Position numbers and translations under genes: made by a program. From an uncultured Ruminococcus sp. (GTDB taxonomy: Bacteria; Bacillota; Clostridia; Oscillospirales; Acutalibacteraceae), in assembly GCA_902763365.1 (NCBI GenBank), contig CACWRT010000033.1, positions 1 to 40,208 of the forward strand: a stretch of DNA of 40,208 bases, given 5' to 3'. This document shows, piece by piece, positions 1 through 8,439 of this stretch. The first letter of the stretch is position 1. Every line of letters begins with the position of its first letter. Below the pieces are notes generated by a model. That model searched no databases. It had not been told where the DNA came from and saw nothing but the letters and a program-made list of their open reading frames with translations.

Positions 1-1
1 G

Positions 2-88
2 GCAAGAGCCGTTTTGCTTGCAATTCTTTATCCGATATTCTTATTGAGACTGCAATATAATGCACAATTCAAATTGCTTGATTATTGA
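2..88 (+). CDS. Possible C-terminal fragment of a membrane protein (cut by window edge)
   Basis: An open frame enters from the left edge and ends with TGA at 86-88. Its 28 residues include a hydrophobic stretch (LLAILYPIFLL) that could be the last membrane segment of a larger protein. It converges on the small lipoprotein gene on the other strand and overlaps its stop by a few bases. The fragment is too short to assign a family, and the frame could be chance. Confidence 0.25.
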   Translation, partial: ARAVLLAILYPIFLLRLQYNAQFKLLDY

Positions 89-284
89 GCAGACACTACA
101 TAGTCATATTGATCATATGTACTTGTATTATCCTGTGTGTAAAGCGAACGGGCTGCAGCTTTTGACTGAAAATCAGAACTTGTTATAGCTTTCTTTGATG
201 AGGAACAGGCTGTGAACAACATAATTATTGCCAAACAAAGTGATGTAAGTGATATCAGACTCTTTACGGAAATTTTGATTTCAT
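82..284 (-). pseudogene. Small lipoprotein gene with a frameshift right after the start
   Basis: The ATG at 284 has an AAAGGAG ribosome binding site six bases upstream, but its frame stops after six codons (MKSKFP). One base later the frame is open to TAA at 82-84. It reads a lipoprotein signal peptide with lipobox LFTAC followed by SSSKK, then a short polar tail ending YDYVVSAQ. Adding one A to the run after the ATG would restore a 67-residue lipoprotein starting MKIKISVKS. A perfect promoter (334-362) supports a once-real gene. It is either a mutation or a sequencing error in a short A run. The tail function is unknown. Confidence 0.55.
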
Positions 285-333
285 AATTTTCTCCTTTTCT
301 CAGACAATATGATAATAATTTCTGCTATGAGAA

Positions 334-362
334 ATTATACAATAGCAAAGAGTATATGTCAA
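334..362 (-). promoter_or_regulatory. Sigma-A promoter of the small lipoprotein gene
   Basis: On the minus strand TTGACA (362-357) and TATAAT (339-334) are separated by exactly 17 bases. Both hexamers are perfect consensus. It reads toward the start at 284 and lies back-to-back with the PadR operon promoter. Confidence 0.8.
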
Positions 363-427
363 TTAAAAAAAATTATAAAAAGTCAAAATATAAATATTAA
401 ACAATTATATTATATACATAAAACTGC

Positions 428-458
428 TTGACATATAATACTATGTGTGATATAGTAT
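428..458 (+). promoter_or_regulatory. Promoter of the padR operon with an overlapping inverted-repeat operator
   Basis: TTGACA (428-433) and TATAGT (451-456) are 17 bases apart, just upstream of the PadR start at 480. A perfect 7-bp inverted repeat, ATACTAT/ATAGTAT (438-444 and 452-458, 7-base loop), covers the spacer and the -10. PadR regulators commonly repress their own operon by binding such dyads, so this is the likely autoregulatory operator (inference). Confidence 0.75.
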
Positions 459-479
459 TATGTAAAGCGAGGTGATAAA

Positions 480-800
480 ATGGATATACAGATGAAAAGA
501 GGACTGTTGGATATATGTGTACTGTCATCAATAAAGAGCAAGGATTCCTACGGATATAAGATAGTCAAGGATATAAAGCCGTATATTTCTATTTCGGAAT
601 CCACTCTCTACCCTATTCTCAGAAGGCTTGAAGCTGCCGAAATGCTTACCGTATACAATGTGGAACATAACGGAAGGCTGAGAAAGTATTACAGTATTAC
701 GGAAAAAGGTCTTGAAAGACTGAGAGAATTTAAGAATGAATGGCAGGAAATAATGTCTGTTTACCATTATATTACAAGAGAGGATGAAGCAAATGAATAA
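480..800 (+). CDS. PadR-family transcriptional regulator
   Basis: This 106-residue protein is a stand-alone PadR winged helix-turn-helix regulator of the short kind. It shows the typical opening (QMKRGLLDICVLSSI), SYGYKIVK, the recognition-helix stretch STLYPILRRLE, and the wing NGRLRKYYSITEKGLERL. It has a GAGGTGAT ribosome binding site. The stop overlaps the next gene. PadR proteins of this size are usually dimeric repressors released by a ligand or stress. Here it heads a three-gene operon with a HAAS-domain membrane protein and a DUF4097 protein, a common Clostridia/Bacilli arrangement linked to the cell envelope. It probably represses itself through the dyad at 438-458. Confidence 0.92.
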   Translation: MDIQMKRGLLDICVLSSIKSKDSYGYKIVKDIKPYISISESTLYPILRRLEAAEMLTVYNVEHNGRLRKYYSITEKGLERLREFKNEWQEIMSVYHYITREDEANE

Positions 801-1377
801 GAAGGAGTTCATTAAAAAAATAAGACAGATAACCTTTTATCTGCCGAAGGAGGAAACGGAAAAATATATAGAATATTACAGCGAAATAATAGATGATGCA
901 GTTGAGGACGGAATGAGTGAACAGCAGGCCGTTGAGTCCCTCGGAACTGTTGAGGAAATAAGCGCATACATAAAAGAAAATAACGCTCAGAATAGTACAG
1001 CCGTCAATAATAATATAAATATACAGAAAGACAAAAAAAGACTGCCTGTGTGGGCAATCGTGCTCATAGTACTTGGTTTTCCTATATGGTTTTCACTGTT
1101 ATCAACTGTATTTTCTGTATATATAACGCTCTGGTGTGTGATTATAGCTTTATATGCGGCTGATCTTACAATATTCTGTTCCGGAATAGTACTCCTGATT
1201 TATCCGTTCATATCGGGAGAGTTCGCATATTTTATGATAATATCAGGAGCCGGATTATTTTTGACGGGTATTTCCATAATTATATGTGTGGGACTTGTAA
1301 AATTAACAAAGCTTTATGTAAAATTTACAGTATTCATTGTAAAAAAATGTATTAATGCAATAAAGGAGGTACTGTGA
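793..1377 (+). CDS. HAAS-domain (DUF1700) membrane protein
   Basis: The first ~65 residues form the HAAS signalling domain: a helical module with KKEFIKKIRQITFYLP, EYYSEIIDDAVEDGMS and EQQAVESLGTVEEI. A linker and about three hydrophobic segments (roughly residues 75-170) follow, ending with a basic tail. HAAS domains are usually encoded beside a PadR regulator and are thought to link membrane events to it. The ATG at 793 is chosen because AGAGG lies about 9 bases upstream. An earlier in-frame ATG at 784 has no good site. The start overlaps the padR stop, so translation is likely coupled. The ligand is not known. Confidence 0.85.
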   Translation: MNKKEFIKKIRQITFYLPKEETEKYIEYYSEIIDDAVEDGMSEQQAVESLGTVEEISAYIKENNAQNSTAVNNNINIQKDKKRLPVWAIVLIVLGFPIWFSLLSTVFSVYITLWCVIIALYAADLTIFCSGIVLLIYPFISGEFAYFMIISGAGLFLTGISIIICVGLVKLTKLYVKFTVFIVKKCINAIKEVL

Positions 1378-2240
1378 TGAAAAAAATAACTAAGATAACG
1401 CTCATTATAGGCGGTATACTGACGCTTCTCGGAATAATTTGCTTCGTTATAGGTTTTACGGTAACAGGTTTTGATATTAAAAAATTTAGTCAGGAAAAGG
1501 AATTCAAAGAAGTATCATCAGAATATGAAAATTATTTTGGAGAGATATCATTCAAAACCATTGATGATAATATTATAATAAAAAAATCTGAAGACAATAA
1601 AACAAAAGTAGTATACTATATAAGCAAGGATGAAAAAATATATTATGATATTACAGCAGATAAAGATCTGAGCTTTGTTCAGAAGGATGACAGAGAATGG
1701 TATGAAAGGATAACTATTTTCCAAACAGATAAAGATTATTCTATAACAGTATATTTGCCGGAAGAAAAATATAATAAGTTAGATTTGTTCAGTATTTCCG
1801 GAAGTATTACAAGCAGTATGCCTCTTCAATTAGAAAAAGGAGCAGATTTTAATACTACAAGCGGTGAAATTAATATTAAAAATATAAATACTATGCTGTC
1901 TGTAAATATAGGAACTGTAAGCGGAAATATAGTAGCTGATGCTTGCAGTGCGGATAAAAATATGAAAATCAATACAGTCAGCGGAGATATTGATATAAAA
2001 AATACAAAGGCCTTCAATAATATTGATTTACATACTGTAAGCGGTGATATTAATATTTATAAGACAGATAGTCCGTATATAAAAATAGATACGGTCAGTG
2101 GAGATATAGAAGGCTCGGCAGGAAAGGGAAAATTCACAATATCCACAGTAAGCGGTGATATTCAAGTACCGTCTGATAATGAGAACGGAATAAAATATGA
2201 TCTAAATACAGTTAGCGGTGATATAAATCTGACAGAATAA
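1377..2240 (+). CDS. DUF4097 beta-helix protein, membrane anchored
   Basis: An N-terminal hydrophobic segment (about residues 5-30, IGGILTLLGIICFVIGF) anchors a long extracytoplasmic domain. Its C-terminal half is built of repeated TVSGDI/TVSGNI units about 16-20 residues apart, the hallmark of the DUF4097 right-handed beta-helix fold. It is the last gene of the padR operon. The ATG at 1377 (AAGGAGG, 7 bases away) is preferred to the GTG at 1374, which is only 4 bases from the site. DUF4097 proteins are found with PadR/HAAS or phage-shock-like genes, and their molecular role is unsettled. The gene is intact and followed by a terminator. Confidence 0.85.
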   Translation: MKKITKITLIIGGILTLLGIICFVIGFTVTGFDIKKFSQEKEFKEVSSEYENYFGEISFKTIDDNIIIKKSEDNKTKVVYYISKDEKIYYDITADKDLSFVQKDDREWYERITIFQTDKDYSITVYLPEEKYNKLDLFSISGSITSSMPLQLEKGADFNTTSGEINIKNINTMLSVNIGTVSGNIVADACSADKNMKINTVSGDIDIKNTKAFNNIDLHTVSGDINIYKTDSPYIKIDTVSGDIEGSAGKGKFTISTVSGDIQVPSDNENGIKYDLNTVSGDINLTE

Positions 2241-2252
2241 TGCTATTAAAAA

Positions 2253-2281
2253 AGACAGCCTTGTAAAAAATAAGGCTGTCT
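2253..2281. terminator. Bidirectional terminator between DUF4097 and GNAT genes
   Basis: A perfect 10-bp stem, AGACAGCCTT (2253-2262) with AAGGCTGTCT (2272-2281), has a 9-base A-rich loop. A/T runs on both sides give a U tract in either direction. It serves the convergent genes ending at 2240 and 2292. Confidence 0.85.
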
Positions 2282-2291
2282 AAAAAATTAT

Positions 2292-2903
2292 TTACAATTT
2301 TTTACTGTATAAAAAGCAATCCAGAGGAATCTTATTGCCATGCAGATCAAGAGTAATATTTCTTTTCTGTTCTAAAGCAAACCCACGTTTGTCGTAAAAC
2401 TGATATGTACAGTTTGAATCGGTAAATAAATATATAAGCCTTCCCTTTGCCCTTTTTGCAAGCTCATTCAGAAGTATAGTACCTATCCCTCTTCCGTTTT
2501 TGTCGGGCTGAACTGCAAGAAAACATAATTCTCCATCAGGCTTGTTGTCTTTCAGAAATTTTTTCAGCATATCATCATTTGCCTGAGAGTAACTGTTGGC
2601 ACCGCCTTTAAAAATGATACCCATAAGAAAGTCAGATAATCCAATTATTATCCGCGCAAAAACAGAACGATAGGCCTTTTTTTCTCCGTTCATGTCGGCT
2701 AAAAGAACTCCGACGGGTTCATCATTTTCGTAAGCGCATATTATCTGAGTTGCCTTAGTAAGCTCCATGTACCAGAAATATCTGCTGTAAAGCCGTATTT
2801 CTCTCGGATCATCGGTATAAGCACCGACACCCATACCTTCTCCGGAATAGCTCAATATCTTATTAAAATCTTTTCTTCTGATATCTTTAATTTCTATATC
2901 CAT
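2292..2903 (-). CDS. GNAT-family N-acetyltransferase
   Basis: The 203-residue protein has the acetyl-CoA binding motif A of GNAT enzymes: LAVQPDKNGRGIGTILL near residues 130-147. It is followed by the C-terminal YQFYDKRGFALEQ signature. GNAT enzymes move an acetyl group from acetyl-CoA to an amine, but the substrate cannot be told from sequence. The length is slightly above a minimal single GNAT domain because of an insert in the middle (residues ~75-115). AAGGAG lies upstream of the ATG at 2903. It is monocistronic and convergent with the padR operon. Confidence 0.85.
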   Translation of the reverse strand: MDIEIKDIRRKDFNKILSYSGEGMGVGAYTDDPREIRLYSRYFWYMELTKATQIICAYENDEPVGVLLADMNGEKKAYRSVFARIIIGLSDFLMGIIFKGGANSYSQANDDMLKKFLKDNKPDGELCFLAVQPDKNGRGIGTILLNELAKRAKGRLIYLFTDSNCTYQFYDKRGFALEQKRNITLDLHGNKIPLDCFLYSKKL

Positions 2904-2970
2904 TTGTTATCTCCTTATATGAATACTGCGTTAAGGTAAGGAAGGCAAATAAAATCAGCAAAAATATAAG

Positions 2971-3080
2971 CGCAAAAGTTTCGCCGGGGCTTTTCAAAGG
3001 CTTGCGGGTCCAGGGCAGAGCCCTAGCCGCCGGAGGCAAGGGGGTTTAAGGGGCGCAGCCTCTCCGAAGAGGAAGCGAGG
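2971..3080. repeat. Dispersed intergenic repeat, family A, copy 1
   Basis: A GC-rich block beginning GCGCAAAAGTTTCGCC contains CTTTTCAAAGGCTTGCGGG, then GTCCAGGGCAGAGCCCT. It closely matches blocks at 4791-4880 and 9381-9463. The 3' half differs from those copies (AGCCGCCGGAGGC instead of GCTGCGTTAGCAGC). It includes short palindromes and fills most of the 2904-3138 gap. It is non-coding. Confidence 0.8.
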
Positions 3081-3138
3081 AAAAAAATTGACCAAAACGA
3101 GCAGTTGTTCGTGTATTAAGTGAAAGGAGCTGATGAGT

Positions 3139-3627
3139 ATGAAAAATAAAGCTGTGCGCACAGAAGAAGATATAGAAAGAACCTTTGATACATACGCAGA
3201 TACAATATATTCTCTTTCACTTATGATGCTGAAAAATAAAAGCGATGCGGAAGATGTAGTTCAGGACGTGTTCGTAAAATATATGCGGTATGAAAAAACT
3301 TTTGCAGATGATGAGCATAAAAAAGCCTGGCTTCTGAGAGTTGCAAATAATCTCTGTATAGACCATATCCGATATAACGGAAGACACAGAGAAGAAAGTA
3401 TAGACTATATTTCCGACTTGTCTATAAAAGAAGAATCAACGGGCATACTTGAAGCTTTGGGCAAGCTGCCCGAGAGATACCGAATAATACTGATCCTGCA
3501 TTATGTGCACGAATATAAAGTACGTGAAATTTCAGAAATACTGAAAATATCTGAGTCCGCATCTAAAATGAGATTAAAAAAAGGAAGAGAATTGCTTGAA
3601 AAACTATATAGAAGGGAGTTTTTATAA
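3139..3627 (+). CDS. ECF-type RNA polymerase sigma factor (sigma-70 family)
   Basis: About 162 residues with the two ECF domains. Region 2 has FDTYADTIYSLSLMML and the DAEDVVQDVFVKYMR core-binding motif, with WLLRVANNLCIDHIR behind it. Region 4 has LGKLPERYRIILILHYV, YKVREISEIL and SESASKMRLKKGRELL. It directs RNA polymerase to a dedicated promoter set, usually for envelope stress. ATG at 3139 is favoured (AAAGGAG 9 bases upstream); ATG at 3133 would be only 3 bases from the site. Its stop overlaps the next start (TAATG), so it is probably co-translated with the membrane protein that follows, likely its antagonist. Confidence 0.92.
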   Translation: MKNKAVRTEEDIERTFDTYADTIYSLSLMMLKNKSDAEDVVQDVFVKYMRYEKTFADDEHKKAWLLRVANNLCIDHIRYNGRHREESIDYISDLSIKEESTGILEALGKLPERYRIILILHYVHEYKVREISEILKISESASKMRLKKGRELLEKLYRREFL

Positions 3628-4742
3628 TGAAAGAGCTTGTGAAAAATACAGTATCCCAAATAAAACTGTCAGATGCAAGTAAAAACAAAATTCTCTCTGC
3701 CGTAAAAGAAAACCGTACTTCCGGAAAAACCAAAAAACCGATAATAAAATACGTATCCTTTGCGGCTGTGCTTTGTGTACTGATAGCATCTGCTTCCGTT
3801 TGCGCAGTATACTTCAATAATAAACCTATAATGTCAGATCAAAAATGCAGACCCGAACCATCTGTGCCGCAAATTTCAGAAGACATAACAGAGGGAGGAA
3901 CTAAAATATACGTCGGCGCAAATATCGGTGAAAGCAGTGAAAATGACTATGCTGCGAGCGAAGAAGCACAAGATATAATATCCGAACAAAGCACGTCAGA
4001 AAAGTATGAAACATCCGTAAGCTCAGAGGCTTCATATGCGCCCGAAAGCTCAGATAAAAGCCATACCGAACAGATCGGAACAGATGAAAAACAGCTTCCG
4101 AAGTCTTCGGCTAATATCAACGAAACATCTCCCGAAATGATGTACCGGAATATGAACGGAATATATATAGAAAACAGTCTTTATAATGAAATAAATCTGG
4201 ATAACAGAAAAATATTGTATTATATAAAAGTGTTCGCATATGACAGTGAAGCTATAAACGACTATATATATCAGGGAAACAGATACAGTGATGTTATGGC
4301 AAAGCTTGAAGATGCACACATAAGGTATGAAGAGCTTGGTATTCTTATTGAGCAGAATAGTACATCAGAAACAGATCCGGATGAAGGTAATTCTACACCT
4401 GCATATGACCCGAATAATAACAATAAACTACAGAATTACACAGGAGAGTATTATAACACAGATATTAAAACCCTTATCAATGAGCATAAAGAACTTGAAA
4501 CAATAATTGAAGAGCTGCAACAGAAGCTGAGTGAAATAATAGTTGCATATAATACCGAATTTGCCGAAAAAGCTAAGGACGAATTTATCCGCTGCGGAGT
4601 AAAAACGGCAGAGGTAAAAAATGATATGTGTTATATAACCGCATCAGCCGATGATATAAAGTCATTGAAAATCGAGAGCAAAGATAAGTATGCACTTATA
4701 GAGGATAATTCGGCTTATACAGACCGGATAATCTTAGAGTAG
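3627..4742 (+). CDS. Single-pass membrane protein, putative anti-sigma factor
   Basis: Residues 1-42 are basic and cytoplasmic and start MKELVKNTVSQIKLSDASK. A membrane segment (about 43-65, VSFAAVLCVLIASASVCAVY) leads into a large extracellular part. That part has a Ser/Glu-rich spacer (about 75-170), then a helical region with likely coiled coil (LINEHKELETIIEELQQKL, ~285-305). No known sensor fold is recognised. Position directly after the ECF sigma gene with overlapping start and stop, and the short N-terminal helix before one membrane pass, fit an anti-sigma factor. No zinc anti-sigma HxxxCxxC motif is seen, so it would be an atypical one. Confidence 0.65.
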   Translation: MKELVKNTVSQIKLSDASKNKILSAVKENRTSGKTKKPIIKYVSFAAVLCVLIASASVCAVYFNNKPIMSDQKCRPEPSVPQISEDITEGGTKIYVGANIGESSENDYAASEEAQDIISEQSTSEKYETSVSSEASYAPESSDKSHTEQIGTDEKQLPKSSANINETSPEMMYRNMNGIYIENSLYNEINLDNRKILYYIKVFAYDSEAINDYIYQGNRYSDVMAKLEDAHIRYEELGILIEQNSTSETDPDEGNSTPAYDPNNNNKLQNYTGEYYNTDIKTLINEHKELETIIEELQQKLSEIIVAYNTEFAEKAKDEFIRCGVKTAEVKNDMCYITASADDIKSLKIESKDKYALIEDNSAYTDRIILE

Positions 4743-4790
4743 CAGTTAATTTTAAAATTCTGTTCAATCAAATAAATTAGCAAGAAGGAT

Positions 4791-4880
4791 AAGCGCAAAA
4801 GTTTCGCCGGGGCCTTTTCAAAGGCTTGCGGAGTCCAGAGGCAGAGCCTCTGTTCGCTGCGTTAGCAGCGAAACAAGTCC
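4791..4880. repeat. Dispersed intergenic repeat, family A, copy 2
   Basis: It has the same core as copy 1 (CTTTTCAAAGGCTTGCGGAG, then GTCCAGAGGCAGAGCCTCT). It continues into GTTCGCTGCGTTAGCAGC and GAAACAAGTC, as in copy 3. It ends eight bases before the mfd stop and occupies most of the gap between the ECF operon and mfd. Its inverted repeats could form hairpins at the mRNA ends of both convergent genes. Confidence 0.8.
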
Positions 4881-4888
4881 CTAAAAAA

Positions 4889-7800
4889 TCATCTGAGTTT
4901 AACAGAAAAGATATCGTTAAGAGAGTCCTGAGCGGATTCACGAGGATTGATCTTAACAGAGATATGCGGTTTGAGCGACATATCAAGATTAGTTTTTCTG
5001 CCCGATTTAAGTAAGTGTTCCATAAGCTCGGCAGCGCCCTCGCATTTTATCTCGTTAAAATATATCAGTATATGATCCTCTTTCTGACGAATAGCATTTA
5101 TCCCCATACGCTTAGCCTTGCTTCTGATAAGAGCAACATCAATAAGACTTTCCGCCGCTTTTGGAATATCTCCGAATCTGTCTATCATTTCGTCAATAAC
5201 ATCCTCCGCGTCATCCTTTGTACGAATATCCGCAATACGCCTGTACATTTCGAGCCTGTGACTGAGATTGCCGATATAGCTTTCGGGAAGATGAGCGTCA
5301 GCCTGAATATCAATAACACAATCACTGTCATCAGGATCGGGAGCTTCGCCCTTGGCTTCACTTACAGCCTGTCCTAAAAGCTTCATATACATATCATATC
5401 CGACATCCGTCATATGACCGTGCTGCATTGCACCGAACATATCCCCCGCTCCCCTTATTTCAAGGTCACGCATAGCAATTTTAAAACCTGAACCGAATTC
5501 CGTAAATTCTCTAATGGCTTCAAGTCTTTTCTGAGAAATTTCCCTGAGTACCTTATCCCTCTCAAACGTAAAATAAGCATAAGCCCGCCTGTTTGAACGG
5601 CCGACACGTCCTCTGAGCTGATGCAGCTGAGAAAGTCCCATCCTGTCGGCATTTTCAATAATGAGAGTATTGGCATTCGGAATATCAACGCCTGTTTCAA
5701 TTATAGTAGTGCTGACGAGAACATTTATTTCCTGCTCCAGCATTTTTCTCCATACTTCCGAGAGCTCGCCTTCGTTCATTTTTCCGTGACCGAAGGCGAC
5801 TTTCGCTTCGGGTACAGCCTTGGCTATATTTGCTGCTTTCGTTTCTATCCCGTCAACACGATTGTACAGATAAAACACCTGCCCCCCTCTTTTAAGCTCA
5901 CGTCTTATTGCTTCGTTAAGTACCGCTTCATCATATTCCAGAACATAAGACTGAACAGGGTGCCTGTCCTGAGGGGCTTCCTCAAGGGTGGACATATCCC
6001 TTATTCCCGACATAGCCATATTAAGAGTTCTTGGTATAGGCGTAGCCGAAAGTGTAAGGATATCAACGTTTTTGTATAAGGCTTTGAAATTTTCCTTCTG
6101 TTCAACCCCAAAACGCTGTTCCTCGTCTATTATAACAAGACCTATATCACGGAATTTCAGATCCTTTCTTATAAGACTGTGAGTACCTACTACAATATCT
6201 ATATCTCCTCTTTCAAGCTTTTTCATAATTGCAGCTTTCTGAGAAGCATTTCTGAATCGTGAAAGCAGCTCTATAGTTATAGGATAGCCTTCAAATCTTC
6301 TTAGTATTGTCTGATAATGCTGCCATGCAAGAATAGTAGTCGGACAAAGCAGAGCGCATTGTTTTCCGTCTGTTACGCACTTGAATGCAGCGCGAAGGGC
6401 AACCTCTGTTTTACCGAATCCCACATCTCCGCAAAGAAGTCTGTCCATGGGTACGGGGCGTTCCATATCTCCCTTTATCTCATCAATACAGCGCATCTGA
6501 TCATCGGTTTCCTCGTATTCAAATTTATTTTCAAAGTCATGCTGCCATTCGTTGTCGGAAGAAAAAGCGTAACCCTTGACTTTCATTCTTTCGGCATACA
6601 TTTTTATCATTTTGTCAGCAATGTCTTTAACGGCTTTTCTTACTCTGGACTTTGATTTTGCCCATTCAGTTCCGCCAAGCTTGCTCAGACGTACAGTAGT
6701 ATCCTCTTTAGGACCTATATATTTTGATATCATATCAAGCTGAGTAACGGGAACAAAAAGGCTTGAACCGCCCTGATACTTTATTATAATATAATCCTTT
6801 ACAATACCGTGTATTTCCTTTTTTTGTACACCCTGAAAAAGACCTATACCGTGATTTGCATGAACAACATAATCTCCCGGACTGAGTTCTGCAAGACTGA
6901 ATATTGCGCCCTTCTTTTTGCGTTTCTTTTTCTTTTGTCTGTCGGCAGCTTTTGATGAAGATGCATGAGTATGTGCAATAAGACTGAATTTGGCTGAGGG
7001 ATATTCAAAACTGGCACTAAGACTTCCCGGGGTAACGTAAACTCCCTCTCCCTCAAGTTCAGCATTTTCCGAAAGCAGGCGGACACTTATGTTCTTTTTA
7101 AGAAGGTCGTTGTATACCGTATCTGCATTCTTTTTCGTACCTGATAGAATAACTATGGTATTGCTTGTCTGACTTATTGTTTCGAGATCCTCACACAAAA
7201 CACTGATAGAACCGCTCCAAAGAGAAAGCTGCTTTGCGGTAAAATTAACGAGTTCCCTCAAAGGCAGCTCACAGCTGCCCCTTGTAAAATTGTCGATAAA
7301 AACAGTATCTCTCTGACGAAGTGAGTCAAGATGATCGTCCCATTCATAGGAAAATTTATCCATACCTCTGACAAGAACGCCTTCTTTTTTGTAATCAGAT
7401 AGATCTTCACTCCAGCGCAAAAGGAATGAACGTATACGATCCTTGAGCGCAGGCTGCTCGGAAACAAATACAATTTCGTTTTCGGTAACATAATCATAAA
7501 GACAGGCAGGTTTATTATATATAAGACTATAATATTTATCAATAGAAGTCAGTCTTGAACCGTTTTTGATCCTGTCTGCTTCATCTTTCATTATTTCCTT
7601 TGCTTTTGCTGCATAAGGACCTCTGAGTGATGAAGCTTTTTTTAATATTTTATCTGCAAGCTTTTCGGGTTCGTCAAAAAGCATTTCACTTGAAGGTGTA
7701 AGAGTAAATCCCTCAATACGGTCTGTTCTTCTTTGAGTTTCGATATCAAATTCGCTTATAGTATCGACTTCATCTCCCCAGAATTCAATACGATACGGTT

Positions 7801-8362
7801 TATCTGCCGAGGGCATAAAAAAATCAAGTATACCGCCTCGTATACTGAACTGACCGCTGCCTTCTACCTGCTGAGCACGAACATAGCCGCAAGATAAAAG
7901 AATTTTTGTAAGTTTCTCGGGAGATATCTCATCCCCTTCTTTAACACTTGCTGTAGAATTTTTCAGTATTTCAGGTGGGATAGTATATTGTAAGGCGGCG
8001 TCTGCACAGGCAACTATGATATCACATTCTCCGTTCATCCATGAAAACAATGCTCCGATCCGCTGATGAGAAAACTCACCCGATACTCCCTCTATCTCAC
8101 GGAACGTCATGTCTCTTGAGGGATAGTATACGGCTTTTATTCCCATTGATTCAAAATCACCGCAAAGTCTTGAAGCTTCTGCTTCATCAGATGCAAGCAC
8201 AAGGCTTCGTCTGTTAAGTCTGCTGCACATGGAATATATGAGATGTGCCTTATGTATTGCGGAAAGACCCGTTGCCATAGCAGGCGTTCTTCCGCTTTCA
8301 ACAGCTCTTTCAAGTGTCCTGTATTCTTCAGTACCAAACAGTATATTTTTTAAAAACTTCAT
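4889..8362 (-). CDS. mfd: Transcription-repair coupling factor Mfd
   Basis: Mfd is the ATP-driven translocase that removes RNA polymerase stalled at DNA damage and recruits UvrA. At 1157 residues the protein is full length. In order: a UvrB-like N-terminal module (RTPAMATGLSAIHKAHLIYS), the CarD/RNA polymerase-interaction domain near residue 490 (SPGDYVVHANHGIGLFQG), and a RecG-like helicase with Walker A GDVGFGKT near 641. The DEEQ box (IIDEEQRFGV) is near 744, then TRG motif sequences and the C-terminal TRCF domain. GAGGAAAG precedes the ATG. It lies 77 bases after pth and probably shares its promoter. All motifs appear intact. Confidence 0.98.
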   Translation of the reverse strand: MKFLKNILFGTEEYRTLERAVESGRTPAMATGLSAIHKAHLIYSMCSRLNRRSLVLASDEAEASRLCGDFESMGIKAVYYPSRDMTFREIEGVSGEFSHQRIGALFSWMNGECDIIVACADAALQYTIPPEILKNSTASVKEGDEISPEKLTKILLSCGYVRAQQVEGSGQFSIRGGILDFFMPSADKPYRIEFWGDEVDTISEFDIETQRRTDRIEGFTLTPSSEMLFDEPEKLADKILKKASSLRGPYAAKAKEIMKDEADRIKNGSRLTSIDKYYSLIYNKPACLYDYVTENEIVFVSEQPALKDRIRSFLLRWSEDLSDYKKEGVLVRGMDKFSYEWDDHLDSLRQRDTVFIDNFTRGSCELPLRELVNFTAKQLSLWSGSISVLCEDLETISQTSNTIVILSGTKKNADTVYNDLLKKNISVRLLSENAELEGEGVYVTPGSLSASFEYPSAKFSLIAHTHASSSKAADRQKKKKRKKKGAIFSLAELSPGDYVVHANHGIGLFQGVQKKEIHGIVKDYIIIKYQGGSSLFVPVTQLDMISKYIGPKEDTTVRLSKLGGTEWAKSKSRVRKAVKDIADKMIKMYAERMKVKGYAFSSDNEWQHDFENKFEYEETDDQMRCIDEIKGDMERPVPMDRLLCGDVGFGKTEVALRAAFKCVTDGKQCALLCPTTILAWQHYQTILRRFEGYPITIELLSRFRNASQKAAIMKKLERGDIDIVVGTHSLIRKDLKFRDIGLVIIDEEQRFGVEQKENFKALYKNVDILTLSATPIPRTLNMAMSGIRDMSTLEEAPQDRHPVQSYVLEYDEAVLNEAIRRELKRGGQVFYLYNRVDGIETKAANIAKAVPEAKVAFGHGKMNEGELSEVWRKMLEQEINVLVSTTIIETGVDIPNANTLIIENADRMGLSQLHQLRGRVGRSNRRAYAYFTFERDKVLREISQKRLEAIREFTEFGSGFKIAMRDLEIRGAGDMFGAMQHGHMTDVGYDMYMKLLGQAVSEAKGEAPDPDDSDCVIDIQADAHLPESYIGNLSHRLEMYRRIADIRTKDDAEDVIDEMIDRFGDIPKAAESLIDVALIRSKAKRMGINAIRQKEDHILIYFNEIKCEGAAELMEHLLKSGRKTNLDMSLKPHISVKINPRESAQDSLNDIFSVKLR

Positions 8363-8439
8363 ATCTTTCCTCTCAATATATAGTAAACAAAAATAAAGTA
8401 ATTAATTACAGATCTGAAAGTATAAATTGATAATATTTA

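Noticed and set aside
3088-3118. TTGACC with a following TGTATT as promoter of the ECF sigma gene
   Set aside because: The -10 is too weak, and ECF genes are often under their own sigma factor. Not enough to list.
4826-8337. Several frames of 60-150 codons on the plus and minus strands across 4.8-8.3 kb
   Set aside because: They lie inside mfd in other frames, lack ribosome sites and show no family features, so they are shadows of the real gene.
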